Positions 52,708 through 60,109 of a DNA stretch of 64,000 bases are shown here, piece by piece. The translations under genes and the position numbers were made by a program. Where the stretch lies: NCBI GenBank assembly GCA_031422315.1, contig JANOQN010000011.1, positions 1-64,000 on the forward strand, read 5' to 3'. This DNA comes from JANNYA01 sp031422315. GTDB lineage: Bacteria; Pseudomonadota; Gammaproteobacteria; Xanthomonadales; SZUA-5. Positions within the stretch are counted from its first letter, which is position 1; each line of letters starts with the position of its first letter. The notes under the pieces were generated by a model. The model was not told the DNA's origin. It made no database searches and saw only the letters and a list, made by a program, of their open reading frames with translations.

Positions 52708-53367
52708 TCAACGCGCCCGAACCTCCTGCACCTTATCACTCACGACAAACACCCTTGAATAATCGCGCTGGTTGACGGTAAAGCCGCCGGTAAAACTGCC
52801 AAACGAGGGAATCAGCGCTTGCTGCTGGGCAAAGCAAAAGGCTGGCAAGCGCAAATTGCCGGCGGCCATGCGCAGGCTAATGCAAGGGTGAATATGGCCG
52901 GCAAAGGAGTAAAAACCGGGCTTGGTGCTGGGCTCGTGGGTGAATCGAAATGGATGTATTTCATGCGAATCGATCAGCCAATCCCAATCCGGCAGTGCGT
53001 TGTTTCGGTGCCGATCATGATTGCCAGCGATGATTTGGCAGCGCATCGGTGCATGAGCGATCCTAAATTCGCTAAGTGCTGCTATCCACGGTTCATCAGC
53101 TGCCGGCTTGCTGTGCATTAAATCGCCAAGAATCAATAGTTTATCTGGCTGAAATCGCGTGACGAGTGCGCGCATGCGCGCCAAATCCTGCTCGGTTTGC
53201 CCGCTCGGCACCGCGATGCCCGCTCTTCTGAAGCTCATAGCTTTGCCAAAATGCACGTCCGCCAAAAAAAGCAGGCGCTGCTGCACCCAAAAAATCGCGC
53301 GTTCGGGGCTTAAAATCAGCGTTTGATCTTGCCAGCGCAGCGTGTGTTCAAGCAATTGAAAACTCAA
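52708..53367 (-). CDS. pdeM: PdeM metallophosphoesterase (DNA-repair associated)
   Basis: 219 aa. A calcineurin-like phosphoesterase with all metal motifs: LADVHFGKA, LGDLMHSK, GNHDR and FAGHIHP. LWRQD-like opening, SFRRAGIAVPSGQT and FCFAQQQALIPSFGSFTGGF are the marks of PdeM, a nuclease often encoded with a ligase-associated DEXH helicase and ATP ligase. Those partners are not here; the gene follows an HD-type hydrolase gene with a 4-nt overlap. Confidence 0.85.
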   Translation of the reverse strand: MSFQLLEHTLRWQDQTLILSPERAIFWVQQRLLFLADVHFGKAMSFRRAGIAVPSGQTEQDLARMRALVTRFQPDKLLILGDLMHSKPAADEPWIAALSEFRIAHAPMRCQIIAGNHDRHRNNALPDWDWLIDSHEIHPFRFTHEPSTKPGFYSFAGHIHPCISLRMAAGNLRLPAFCFAQQQALIPSFGSFTGGFTVNQRDYSRVFVVSDKVQEVRAR

Positions 53368-54116
53368 ACCAGACGCGCCAAAGCGCGCCGCAAATTCGCT
53401 TTGGCGGCCGCAGTTTTTTCACTAAAAAAATCGCTGTGATACAGCATTTCAGCATCTAAAAAGTGCTGTAAAACCCGGCAGCGTCCGATTTTGTAATCCG
53501 CATCGGGCACAAACTCATATTCAAGCCGTATCGCACTGTCGTAGGCGTCAAACTCCTCGATGCTGGCTCCCAAGATGGCCAAGTCAATATCCAAAAGCAG
53601 CGCAGTTTGCGCATCCGGCGCACCGCTGTGATGCTGGGTCGCCAGGATGAGTCGCTGCACGCAATCCCGAAGCGGGGCAAAGTTCCCAAGCTGGCCCAGC
53701 AGCACAATATCCGCCCACTTGGCCGACATTGCCTCGTTTTCATTGGATTGCGGGTCATAGATCGAATCATGAAAATACAGCGCATATTCAATGACATCAA
53801 GCGCGTTCGCATCTAAAACATCGGCGCTGAGGCTTTTTTCAGCCGTTGGATACGCATCCCGATACTTATCTAGCTGATCTAAACAGCTCTGTAAGTGGTT
53901 GATGCTGTGATAGTGCCGCTGCGGCTTGCGGTAAGCCGCGACCAGCGTGGAAGCTGAGCGCTTTAAAGCGTCTAAATCGCTAAGCGCTGCGCCGTTTGCC
54001 GCTGCCATTCGCTTCATAAGATCGACAAATCGCCATACCAAATCACTGGAATCGGGTGTGTTTATCGTCAGATGTGAGGGGTGAATTGCTGACATGTTTG
54101 CATCGCATACGCTCAT
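53364..54116 (-). CDS. HD-superfamily predicted phosphohydrolase (COG4339)
   Basis: 250 aa. RHYHSINHLQSCL, ALYFHDSIYDP, NENEAMSA and LLDIDLAILGAS are the ordered motifs of COG4339, an HD-like hydrolase family sometimes mislabelled as NMDA receptor subunit. His, His-Asp and Asp should bind the metal. The first 24 residues precede the folded part, and a start at the second Met (54095) is possible. It overlaps pdeM by 4 nt, forming a two-gene operon. Confidence 0.83.
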   Translation of the reverse strand: MSVCDANMSAIHPSHLTINTPDSSDLVWRFVDLMKRMAAANGAALSDLDALKRSASTLVAAYRKPQRHYHSINHLQSCLDQLDKYRDAYPTAEKSLSADVLDANALDVIEYALYFHDSIYDPQSNENEAMSAKWADIVLLGQLGNFAPLRDCVQRLILATQHHSGAPDAQTALLLDIDLAILGASIEEFDAYDSAIRLEYEFVPDADYKIGRCRVLQHFLDAEMLYHSDFFSEKTAAAKANLRRALARLV

Positions 54117-54266
54117 TCAGATGCGCTCAAGCATAAACTGCATGCGCTCTGGTCTGCATTTGTTCTGACAATAGGCCTGCGCTCGTTTATTCTTCAGGAT
54201 TCGCTGAGCAAGCTAGTCCGCTCAACGCTTACGCCCGCCAAAACCTAAAACAAGGATCACCCGCGC

Positions 54267-55004
54267 ATGTCGCAAACGGAAATTCGAATCGTGCTTGCCC
54301 TGGTCGGTGCGGTGGTGCTGTTTTTAGTCTACTGGTACGGCCGCCCGCGTAAAGCGCCAGTGCCGCGCGCCGACCCGAAAATGCCCTGGGGCCGCAATGA
54401 TCCAGAATCGCCGCAAGGCACGCCACTTTCGGAGCAGTTTGGCCCCGCCGATGGCTATGAAGATCCGGATGCAGAAGCGCCGTCGGACTATCGCGCGGTA
54501 GAATCTGCTACACCTGCGAACCCGCAGCAGAATGCCGATTTGCCCGAGCCTGGCACAAGGGCCACGCTCGATTTCGACATGATTGTCAGCCTCCACGTCA
54601 TGGCGAAAGATGGCGGCGAGCTAAGCGGCCCGGAATTGACGGTTGCCGCCGAGAAAACCAGCCTAGTTTATGGCGCGCAGGGCTTGTTTCATCGCCTGCC
54701 GGATAGCCATGGGGCCATCGAGCCGGTGTTTAGCATGGTTAATCGCGTCATGCCCGGTTCGTTCGAACTATCTGACATGCTTGAGCTGCGCACGCCCGGC
54801 GTAAGCTTCTTCATGACGCTGCCTAATCCGCTGCCCGCATTGGAAGCTTGGGACAAGCTGTTACCTGCCGCACAGCGTTTGGCCGGCTTGCTCAATGCGG
54901 ATATTTGCGATGATGAAATGAACTTGCTGGGCCGCCAGCGCATGGCCGCGATTCGCGAAGATATGCGCAATTACGATCGGAAGACGGGTAGGCTGGCGCG
55001 CTGA
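54267..55004 (+). CDS. zipA: Cell division protein ZipA
   Basis: 245 aa. An N-terminal membrane helix at about residues 7-24 (IVLALVGAVVLFLVYWY), an acidic Pro/Ala-rich linker (about 30-100), and the C-terminal FtsZ-binding domain (about 105-235: DFDMIVSLHVMAKDG, GLFHRLPDSHGAIEPVFSMVN, PGSFELSDM). It anchors FtsZ to the membrane at the septum. In many gammaproteobacteria ligA follows zipA; here a toxin-antitoxin pair follows instead. Confidence 0.9.
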   Translation: MSQTEIRIVLALVGAVVLFLVYWYGRPRKAPVPRADPKMPWGRNDPESPQGTPLSEQFGPADGYEDPDAEAPSDYRAVESATPANPQQNADLPEPGTRATLDFDMIVSLHVMAKDGGELSGPELTVAAEKTSLVYGAQGLFHRLPDSHGAIEPVFSMVNRVMPGSFELSDMLELRTPGVSFFMTLPNPLPALEAWDKLLPAAQRLAGLLNADICDDEMNLLGRQRMAAIREDMRNYDRKTGRLAR

Positions 55005-55072
55005 GTTGCTCTGGCGGCCGGGCAAATTAGGCCCGTCAGTTTCTGCCAGATGACGTTTTGAGCTTGTAAGCC

Positions 55073-55090
55073 AGTATCCTTATGGATACT
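55073..55090. promoter_or_regulatory. Operator-like palindrome before the RelE/HigA pair
   Basis: AGTATCC/GGATACT with a TTAT loop, ending 11 nt before the toxin start. It is in the usual place for autoregulation by the HTH antitoxin. A direct test of binding is lacking. Confidence 0.55.
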
Positions 55091-55101
55091 ATCTCCCTAA
55101 C

Positions 55102-55389
55102 ATGAAACTCTTTAAAACCGATGAATACGATGCTTGGCTGAGGGGGCTCAAGGATATCCAGGGCCGCGCGCGTATTCATTCAAGGATCAACCGATTGCTC
55201 GAAGGCAATCCAGGGAAATACCGCGCGTTGACCGGCGGTGTTTGTGAGTTGAAAATTGATGCGGGCCCTGGCTATCGGGTTTACTACACCGAGCGCAACC
55301 AAACACTGGTCATTCTGCTTTGCGGCGGCGACAAGTCGACGCAAGACAGCGATATCAGCACCGCACTTGCCCTTGCACAAGGACTATGA
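55102..55389 (+). CDS. RelE/HigB-type toxin
   Basis: 95 aa, small and basic. DEYDAWLRGLKDIQGRARIHSRI, then ELKIDAGPGYRVYYTERN and ILLCGGDKSTQDSDI are the marks of the phage-derived Gp49/HigB-like addiction-module killer group. It lies first in the pair, before its antitoxin (3-nt gap), as in HigBA loci. It probably cuts mRNA at the ribosome. Confidence 0.9.
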   Translation: MKLFKTDEYDAWLRGLKDIQGRARIHSRINRLLEGNPGKYRALTGGVCELKIDAGPGYRVYYTERNQTLVILLCGGDKSTQDSDISTALALAQGL

Positions 55390-55392
55390 GCC

Positions 55393-55692
55393 ATGACTAA
55401 AACCAGAACTTCCCCGTACGACGTTGCTGATTATTTGAATACCCCAGAAGATTGCGCCGCTTATCTTGATGCCTGTATCGCTGAGAGCCAAGGCGATCCT
55501 GCTTTCATCGCCAGAGCCATCGGAGACATTGCCCGCGCGAAAGGCATGAGCGAACTGGCCCGCGAAACAGGAATGGGCCGAGAAAGCCTATACAAAGCGC
55601 TATCTGGTGAACGTAACCCAGAATTTGGCACGATTTTGAAGGTGCTTAAAGCGCTGGGGTTGGAACTACACACAACCGTGGCTACCCCTTAA
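55393..55692 (+). CDS. HTH antitoxin of the RelE/HigB-type toxin
   Basis: 99 aa. Opens with SPYDVADYLNTPEDCAAYLDAC, as in antidotes of this addiction-module family. The HTH spans about 54-90 (GMSELARETGMGRESLYKAL then NPEFGTILKVLKALGL). It should neutralise the toxin and bind the upstream palindrome. The start is 3 nt after the toxin stop. Confidence 0.9.
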   Translation: MTKTRTSPYDVADYLNTPEDCAAYLDACIAESQGDPAFIARAIGDIARAKGMSELARETGMGRESLYKALSGERNPEFGTILKVLKALGLELHTTVATP

Positions 55693-55703
55693 AATTAGCG
55701 TTC

Positions 55704-56573
55704 TTGCAATCAACTCAAGCGCGTTGTTTCCATGGCACTTTGAAACCTAACTTGAACATCCAACACATCGCCTTTTATCGCTTCGTGCCAATCGCCGACC
55801 CACTCAGGGTTGTCGAGCAGCTAAAACTAGTAGCTCAGAAGCTATTGGGCTCAGTATTAGTGGCCAAAGAAGGCATCAACGGCACGCTCGCGGGTGATCC
55901 TGATGATTTGGACGCTTTCGAGCTTGCTTTGACGCAAGGAATTGACTTTGCCGTGCTATTCAGCGGCATGCGATTTCAGCGCACCTCATGCGCGCGCGCG
56001 CCGTTTGCCAAGCTTAAAATTCGCGTGCGGCCGGAAATTGTTGATATCGGCGTACCGAAGTTTGAGCCAATAGGCGATGGCATTGATGTTAGCCCTGACG
56101 CGTGGGATGCACTCATTGCAGGGAATGACGTCGTGCTGCTGGATAATCGCAATCACTTCGAATACGCGTTTGGACATTTCACTGGCGCGATTGATCCAGG
56201 CGTTTTCAACTACCGCGATTTTGCCAGCTACATTGAGCAAAACCTGCCGGATTGGCAAAAAAGCGGCAAACGCATTGCGATGTACTGCACCGGCGGCATC
56301 CGCTGTGAAAAAACCAGTCAGTGGCTGGCCGCGCAGGGCGTGCAAGCGCTGCAATTGCAGGGCGGAATATTGAATTATCTGCGCCACAAGCAATCCAGCG
56401 AAAAAACTGGCGAGAACGAAGTTTGGCAGGGCGATTGCTTTGTGTTCGACAACCGCATGGCGCTTGATAGTCAGCTGCAAGAAAAGGCGATCAACCCCGA
56501 GCAGGTTTACACGCATGAGCGCGACGCATGGCGCTTGAATCGGGCGCGAAGATTGGAAGCTGCGGTTGAGTGA
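55704..56573 (+). CDS. trhO: tRNA uridine hydroxylase TrhO (rhodanese family)
   Basis: About 289 aa or slightly shorter. N-terminal acylphosphatase-like domain (IQHIAFYRFVPI, LVAKEGINGTLAG), rhodanese domain with VLLDNRNHFEYAFGHFTGA and the active loop MYCTGGIRCEKTS, whose Cys is catalytic, and a Cys-poor C-terminal tail. TrhO makes 5-hydroxyuridine at the wobble position of some tRNAs. No ATG lies near the domain start; TTG codons at 55704, 55740 and 55752 are options and the last two fit the family N-terminus. I keep the longest frame. Confidence 0.88.
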   Translation: MQSTQARCFHGTLKPNLNIQHIAFYRFVPIADPLRVVEQLKLVAQKLLGSVLVAKEGINGTLAGDPDDLDAFELALTQGIDFAVLFSGMRFQRTSCARAPFAKLKIRVRPEIVDIGVPKFEPIGDGIDVSPDAWDALIAGNDVVLLDNRNHFEYAFGHFTGAIDPGVFNYRDFASYIEQNLPDWQKSGKRIAMYCTGGIRCEKTSQWLAAQGVQALQLQGGILNYLRHKQSSEKTGENEVWQGDCFVFDNRMALDSQLQEKAINPEQVYTHERDAWRLNRARRLEAAVE

Positions 56574-56688
56574 TCTCCGAATTCAAAGCGGGTAGCTAAA
56601 GTGCGCCCGCAGCTTGCTAAAGCTTACGAAAAGCGAAATAAAAACAGCTTCAGTGCTAGAGTTTGGCGTGGCAATAACCCGAAAACCA

Positions 56689-57732
56689 ATGCGCACAAAA
56701 TTGATGCCGAATGAGGCGCTTAATCGCTACGCGGCGCGAATGAATGCCGCACTTGATTTTATTTCTTCACACCTCAACGGCGAACTCTCGCTCGATCGGG
56801 TTGCCGATGCCGCACACTTTTCGCCGTTTCATTTTCACCGGCTTTTTCAATGCCATACCGGTGAAACGCTAGGCGCTTTCGTAACACGTGTACGTTTGGA
56901 ACGTGCGCTATTTCTGGTCAGAACCGTGCCCGGAAAACCTTTTACGGATATCGCGTTCGACTGTGGTTTTAATTCAGCATCCAACTTTTCGCGAACGTTT
57001 AAACGGGCTTACGGCGTCAGCTTGGCTAAAGCTAAGGCTGATCTGCCAACGCATTTGAATCCGCGCAAGATCAGTGAATCGCTAAACTCATTAGAAAAGC
57101 GAGTTAGCCATGACGTAGCGATCTGCCAATTTCAACACGGCCAAGTGCGTATCGAGCGTTGGCGCGCTATGCGACTTGCCTATGTAAGGGTTACTGGCGG
57201 ATATCTTGCGCCGGAAAAACTAATCGCTGGTCATCAAGCGCTAGCGTCATGGGCAAACAAAGCCAGCATTAATTCCAATTTTGATTTAAGCGGCTCGCGT
57301 TTGATCGGCATGTCAATGGACGATCCAGAAATTACCCCGCTAGCAAAATGCCGTTACGATTTTTGTCGGACTGTCCCCGCAGATTTGCCTGTCACTAAGG
57401 GCATTTCATTTTCAACACTCGCATCTCATGAATGGGCAGTACTCGCGTGCTCGGGCACCATGGCCGATGTCGAAAAGGCTTGGAATTTTCTTTTCCGCGA
57501 ATGGTTGCCAAACTCTGGGTTTGAGCCGGCGTCAATGCCAGCGCTAGAAATATTTCTAAAGCAGCCTGAAGAAATCGGGTGGGATCGTTTTGATCTTGAG
57601 TGTTGCATTCCGGTTGTAGTTGCTCGTTGGAAGCCACGAAAAAGCGCAAGATCGGTCAAGCCGATAGATAAGGGCTCGGGTAATGTCAGTAGCACCAAGA
57701 CGTATGGAGAAAGCTATGCTCAGAAAGATTAG
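56689..57732 (+). CDS. AraC-type regulator with GyrI-like ligand domain
   Basis: About 347 aa from the ATG at 56689; 56704 is also possible and the frame opens at 56614 (TTG). The AraC double HTH is N-terminal (about 15-115: LDRVADAAHFSPFHFHRLFQ and FTDIAFDCGFNSASNFSRTFKR), followed by a GyrI/SoxS-like effector-binding domain (about 145-320). This order (Rob-like) is typical for regulators that sense small hydrophobic molecules. It overlaps the next, membrane protein gene by 17 nt. Confidence 0.85.
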   Translation: MRTKLMPNEALNRYAARMNAALDFISSHLNGELSLDRVADAAHFSPFHFHRLFQCHTGETLGAFVTRVRLERALFLVRTVPGKPFTDIAFDCGFNSASNFSRTFKRAYGVSLAKAKADLPTHLNPRKISESLNSLEKRVSHDVAICQFQHGQVRIERWRAMRLAYVRVTGGYLAPEKLIAGHQALASWANKASINSNFDLSGSRLIGMSMDDPEITPLAKCRYDFCRTVPADLPVTKGISFSTLASHEWAVLACSGTMADVEKAWNFLFREWLPNSGFEPASMPALEIFLKQPEEIGWDRFDLECCIPVVVARWKPRKSARSVKPIDKGSGNVSSTKTYGESYAQKD

Positions 57733-58108
57733 CGCAACTGTTGTGGGAGTTTTAGCTGCGTTTTCCTGCGTGCTCTTGGTCGAAACGATCGGCCATTCGA
57801 TTTGGCCGATCAGTTTAGATGATGGCAAAAAAATGGACCTTGCTGCACTGCCTGTGGGTGCATTGATCTTTGTGCTGGCTGGCTGGGTTCTCGCCGTTTT
57901 TGTCGGTGTAGCGCTCGCCGCTGCAATTGCCAAAGGGCAATCACCGTGGCCACCGCGGATCACTTCCGTCTTATTTCTCGGGGCCTGCACGTTCAATTCA
58001 ACCGCAATTGCGCACCCTGCTTGGTTTCTCTGGTTAGCGGCGCTTGCGATGCCAATCACGCTCGTTGTAGCTTTCACAGTCATCAAACGAAGGGATAATT
58101 CAGCATGA
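57716..58108 (+). CDS. Small membrane protein
   Basis: About 130 aa from the ATG at 57716, which has GGAG 7 nt before; the frame opens at 57683. Four predicted membrane segments (about 5-25, 43-62, 80-98 and 103-122). No family is recognised with confidence. It starts inside the AraC-type gene and its stop overlaps the next start as ATGA, so the three genes form one operon. Confidence 0.65.
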   Translation: MLRKISATVVGVLAAFSCVLLVETIGHSIWPISLDDGKKMDLAALPVGALIFVLAGWVLAVFVGVALAAAIAKGQSPWPPRITSVLFLGACTFNSTAIAHPAWFLWLAALAMPITLVVAFTVIKRRDNSA

Positions 58109-58479
58109 GTATCGCCATGAACAATGAATTAGACGGCACATTTGCAGCGCTGAAACGCATCTTGGTCAAGCTAGCTGCCGGTCGCAGCGTAGTCCACGAT
58201 GACAGTACGCACTATTACCTTAACTCGGCACGTTCCGACGCTAAAGGCAAGCCGGTATTTTTCGCGGCGGTAAAAATAGGCGCGAAAAAAGTAGCGTTTC
58301 ATTTGATGCCGGTTTACGAAAATCCTTCGCTGTTAGAAGGTGCATCGATTGAACTCAAGCGGCGCATGCAAGGCAAATCTTGCTTTAATTTCAATGCCCC
58401 AGACGAGGCATTGATGAAAGAACTTGAAGCCTTGGCGCAGTCCTGTGCCAAGGCTGATATTGCGGCGCAGAAGTATTAG
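58105..58479 (+). CDS. Hypothetical DUF1801-like protein
   Basis: 124 aa. HYYLNSARSDAKGKPVFFAAVKIGAKKVAFHLMPVYE has the strand-loop-strand pattern of the small alpha/beta DUF1801-type fold, and SCFNFNAPDEALMKELEALAQ a final helix. The match is weak. It is the last gene of the AraC-type operon (4-nt overlap with the membrane protein). Confidence 0.55.
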   Translation: MSIAMNNELDGTFAALKRILVKLAAGRSVVHDDSTHYYLNSARSDAKGKPVFFAAVKIGAKKVAFHLMPVYENPSLLEGASIELKRRMQGKSCFNFNAPDEALMKELEALAQSCAKADIAAQKY

Positions 58480-58542
58480 CCGTTGCTTCTCGCTTTCTTG
58501 AATTTTGACATGGTGTGCATTCAATCCGTAATCCACGAAGGC

Positions 58543-58804
58543 TTAGCCTTTGGTCATCGCGCGCCAGCTGAGCGCCGCTGACTTTCGGGCAAGTGCTTTG
58601 TTGGCAATGAGTCCTCCTCTCCTTGCGCGCAGCTTGCGATATGCACCGGCTAAGCCTTTGTCGAACTATTGCCTCAGCGAGTGCCATTGTGCAAAACAGC
58701 CGCCCCGTCCTGTTGCACCGCCGCGATTCGTTACGGCTTCGTTTTCCGCGTTGTTTTGATGCAGGCGCTAAACCGATCCACGCGGTAAAGTGAATGACGG
58801 TCAC
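58543..58804 (-). pseudogene. Decayed IS110-family transposase fragment
   Basis: Read on the minus strand, FTAWIGLAPASKQRGK (58750-58804) resembles the W-x-G-L-x-P segment of IS110/IS116 transposases. In another frame AYRKLRARRGGLIANKALAR followed by KSAALSWRAMTKG and a stop at 58543 resembles their C-terminus. Frame changes between them make it a relic. The rest of 58480-59001 holds nothing that I can support. Confidence 0.45.
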
Positions 58805-59001
58805 GTCGTAACGGCGTTAAGCGATGTGGTTGGTCAACTGCGTTTGGGTATGCCCGAAGACCTCGGGTTACCGTTGGATGCCTTTGCACTGGTGATCGCA
58901 TTAGCATTTGGCACACGGCCAGGTTGGCCTAGATGCTTACTTGCGGAGGTGTCACTCAGCAAACCTTCGGCGCGCGCACCGTAACAAAGCGTTGAACTGT
59001 G

Positions 59002-59352
59002 TCAATCAAATAAAATAGCGCCAACTCTTGCGGACACTTCGTCAATCAGTGCTTGCGGGGTGCTTTCCTTAAATCGCGCTTTGCGCCCCTTCCAATCTAG
59101 CGCTTTTAACTGATGGCAATGAATCGCGCCTTGGGTGTCTAGCCCTAAACCCATCAATGAAACTACTGTACCGTAAGTGCGCGCTGACGCAGCAGCGCCT
59201 TGAGAAATTGGGCACACAACCGCAAGGCCATGCTGATTAAACAGTCGTCCACTCAGCACAAATGCAAAATGAGGTCCTTTCATTTCAAGTCCCGTTGCAG
59301 GATCAAATTCTAGGTGCAGGATATCCCCTCGATTTGGAAGGTAGCTCATCAA
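59002..59352 (-). CDS. mazF: MazF/PemK-family toxin
   Basis: 116 aa. An endoribonuclease toxin of the MazF/ChpB kind: LPNRGDILHLEFDPATGLEMKGPHFAFVLS has the R-G-D-I and P-x-G-x-E-x-x-x-H/R pattern, VVCPISQG the central strand, and HQLKALDW the C-terminal strand. Start overlaps the antitoxin stop as ATGA. Possibly a close relative of ChpB; the exact cut site is unknown. Confidence 0.92.
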   Translation of the reverse strand: MMSYLPNRGDILHLEFDPATGLEMKGPHFAFVLSGRLFNQHGLAVVCPISQGAAASARTYGTVVSLMGLGLDTQGAIHCHQLKALDWKGRKARFKESTPQALIDEVSARVGAILFD

Positions 59353-59594
59353 TCTTGCTCAAGCCCAACTGCAGAAAGTGCTTCCCAGCGGTCAACGCGC
59401 GGCAATCCGTCCGGCATTTCCGCCATTAGGTCAGCTAAGCGATAACGTGGAGGATTAGGCGCTTCAACGCTTAGCGTGGTGCCCGATAAATACAGCGTTA
59501 CTTGGGCACCATCAAATAGGCGATTTTGTTCGACAAACGCCTTTGGAATAGTCATCACCAGGGACCCGCCAGCTTTTCGCAGTGACTGCAGCAT
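59349..59594 (-). CDS. mazE: MazE/AbrB-type antitoxin
   Basis: 81 aa from the ATG at 59594 (MLQSLRKAGGSLVMTIPKAF), which has AGAGAA before it. The AbrB swapped-hairpin fold (about 1-48) binds DNA and the acidic tail (PDGLPRVDRWEALSAVG) binds MazF. The open frame goes back to 59780 through the tail of an M23 peptidase relic and a hydrophobic segment; those residues are not part of the antitoxin family. Confidence 0.88.
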   Translation of the reverse strand: MLQSLRKAGGSLVMTIPKAFVEQNRLFDGAQVTLYLSGTTLSVEAPNPPRYRLADLMAEMPDGLPRVDRWEALSAVGLEQD

Positions 59595-59706
59595 AATTTT
59601 CTCTGAGGCATAAAGTTCTATTTTAGTAGGATTTTCCGTGCTCGTCAATTTGAACACGCAAAGAAGCGCTATCAAAATAACTAGCGCGCCGGTGAAAAGC
59701 GTCATC

Positions 59707-59808
59707 TCAATGCAACTCAAATCGGTCGCCACGCACCGGATAGCGCCCGTCAAACAAAATCGGCAGCGGATCACCAGCAAACGACGCGTTGGCAGGCCCT
59801 GGGCGCTT
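59707..59808 (-). pseudogene. C-terminal remnant of an M23 peptidase (left copy)
   Basis: Minus-strand reading gives KRPGPANASFAGDPLPILFD then GRYPVRGDRFELH and a stop at 59707. This is the C-terminus of an M23 peptidase whose PHLHVHAQ active part is not attached here. The matching part at 61953-62033 continues into that active part. The 81 bp shared by both copies run 59727-59807. Confidence 0.65.
59727..59807. repeat. 81-bp direct repeat, left copy
   Basis: Matches 61953-62033 without gaps, with 7 mismatches. Both copies have the same orientation and enclose the OLD nuclease gene. Left of this copy lies the original gene tail; right of it the sequence is unrelated to the peptidase. Confidence 0.85.
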
Positions 59809-59911
59809 ACAAAGCTTGGCTTTGCTTCGCGTTGAGCAACAACGCGGAATTGAAGGCGCTTGGTGTGCGTGTCTCATCGTGATTAAGGTCTAAGACCTGC
59901 CTCGAACGGCT

Positions 59912-59965
59912 CCTTCTCCCCACTATTAGGTTTGTTCGGAGCCTAATTGGAATATGGGGAGAAGG
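59912..59965. repeat. REP-like hairpin before the OLD gene
   Basis: Arms CCTTCTCCCCA/TGGGGAGAAGG (59912-59922, 59955-59965) with an inner ATTAGG/CCTAAT pair. The GGTTGGGATGAGGGGA tail resembles REP elements such as that at 26216-26361. It lies inside the segment between the 81-bp repeats. Confidence 0.7.
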
Positions 59966-60109
59966 TTGGGATGAGGGGAATACATGAAAATTGACGCGTC
60001 GATCACCCAGTCAAAAGCAGTTTTCTGCAGCACAAAGCTCGTCGCAGGTTGTACTGATCGTGCTGACGCCTCAAGATTGAAGCCAGCTTTGTTAGGCCGA
60101 ACGACACTC

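Noticed and set aside
55986..56516. 176-codon minus-strand open frame
   Set aside because: Antisense to trhO, whose active-site motif is clear.
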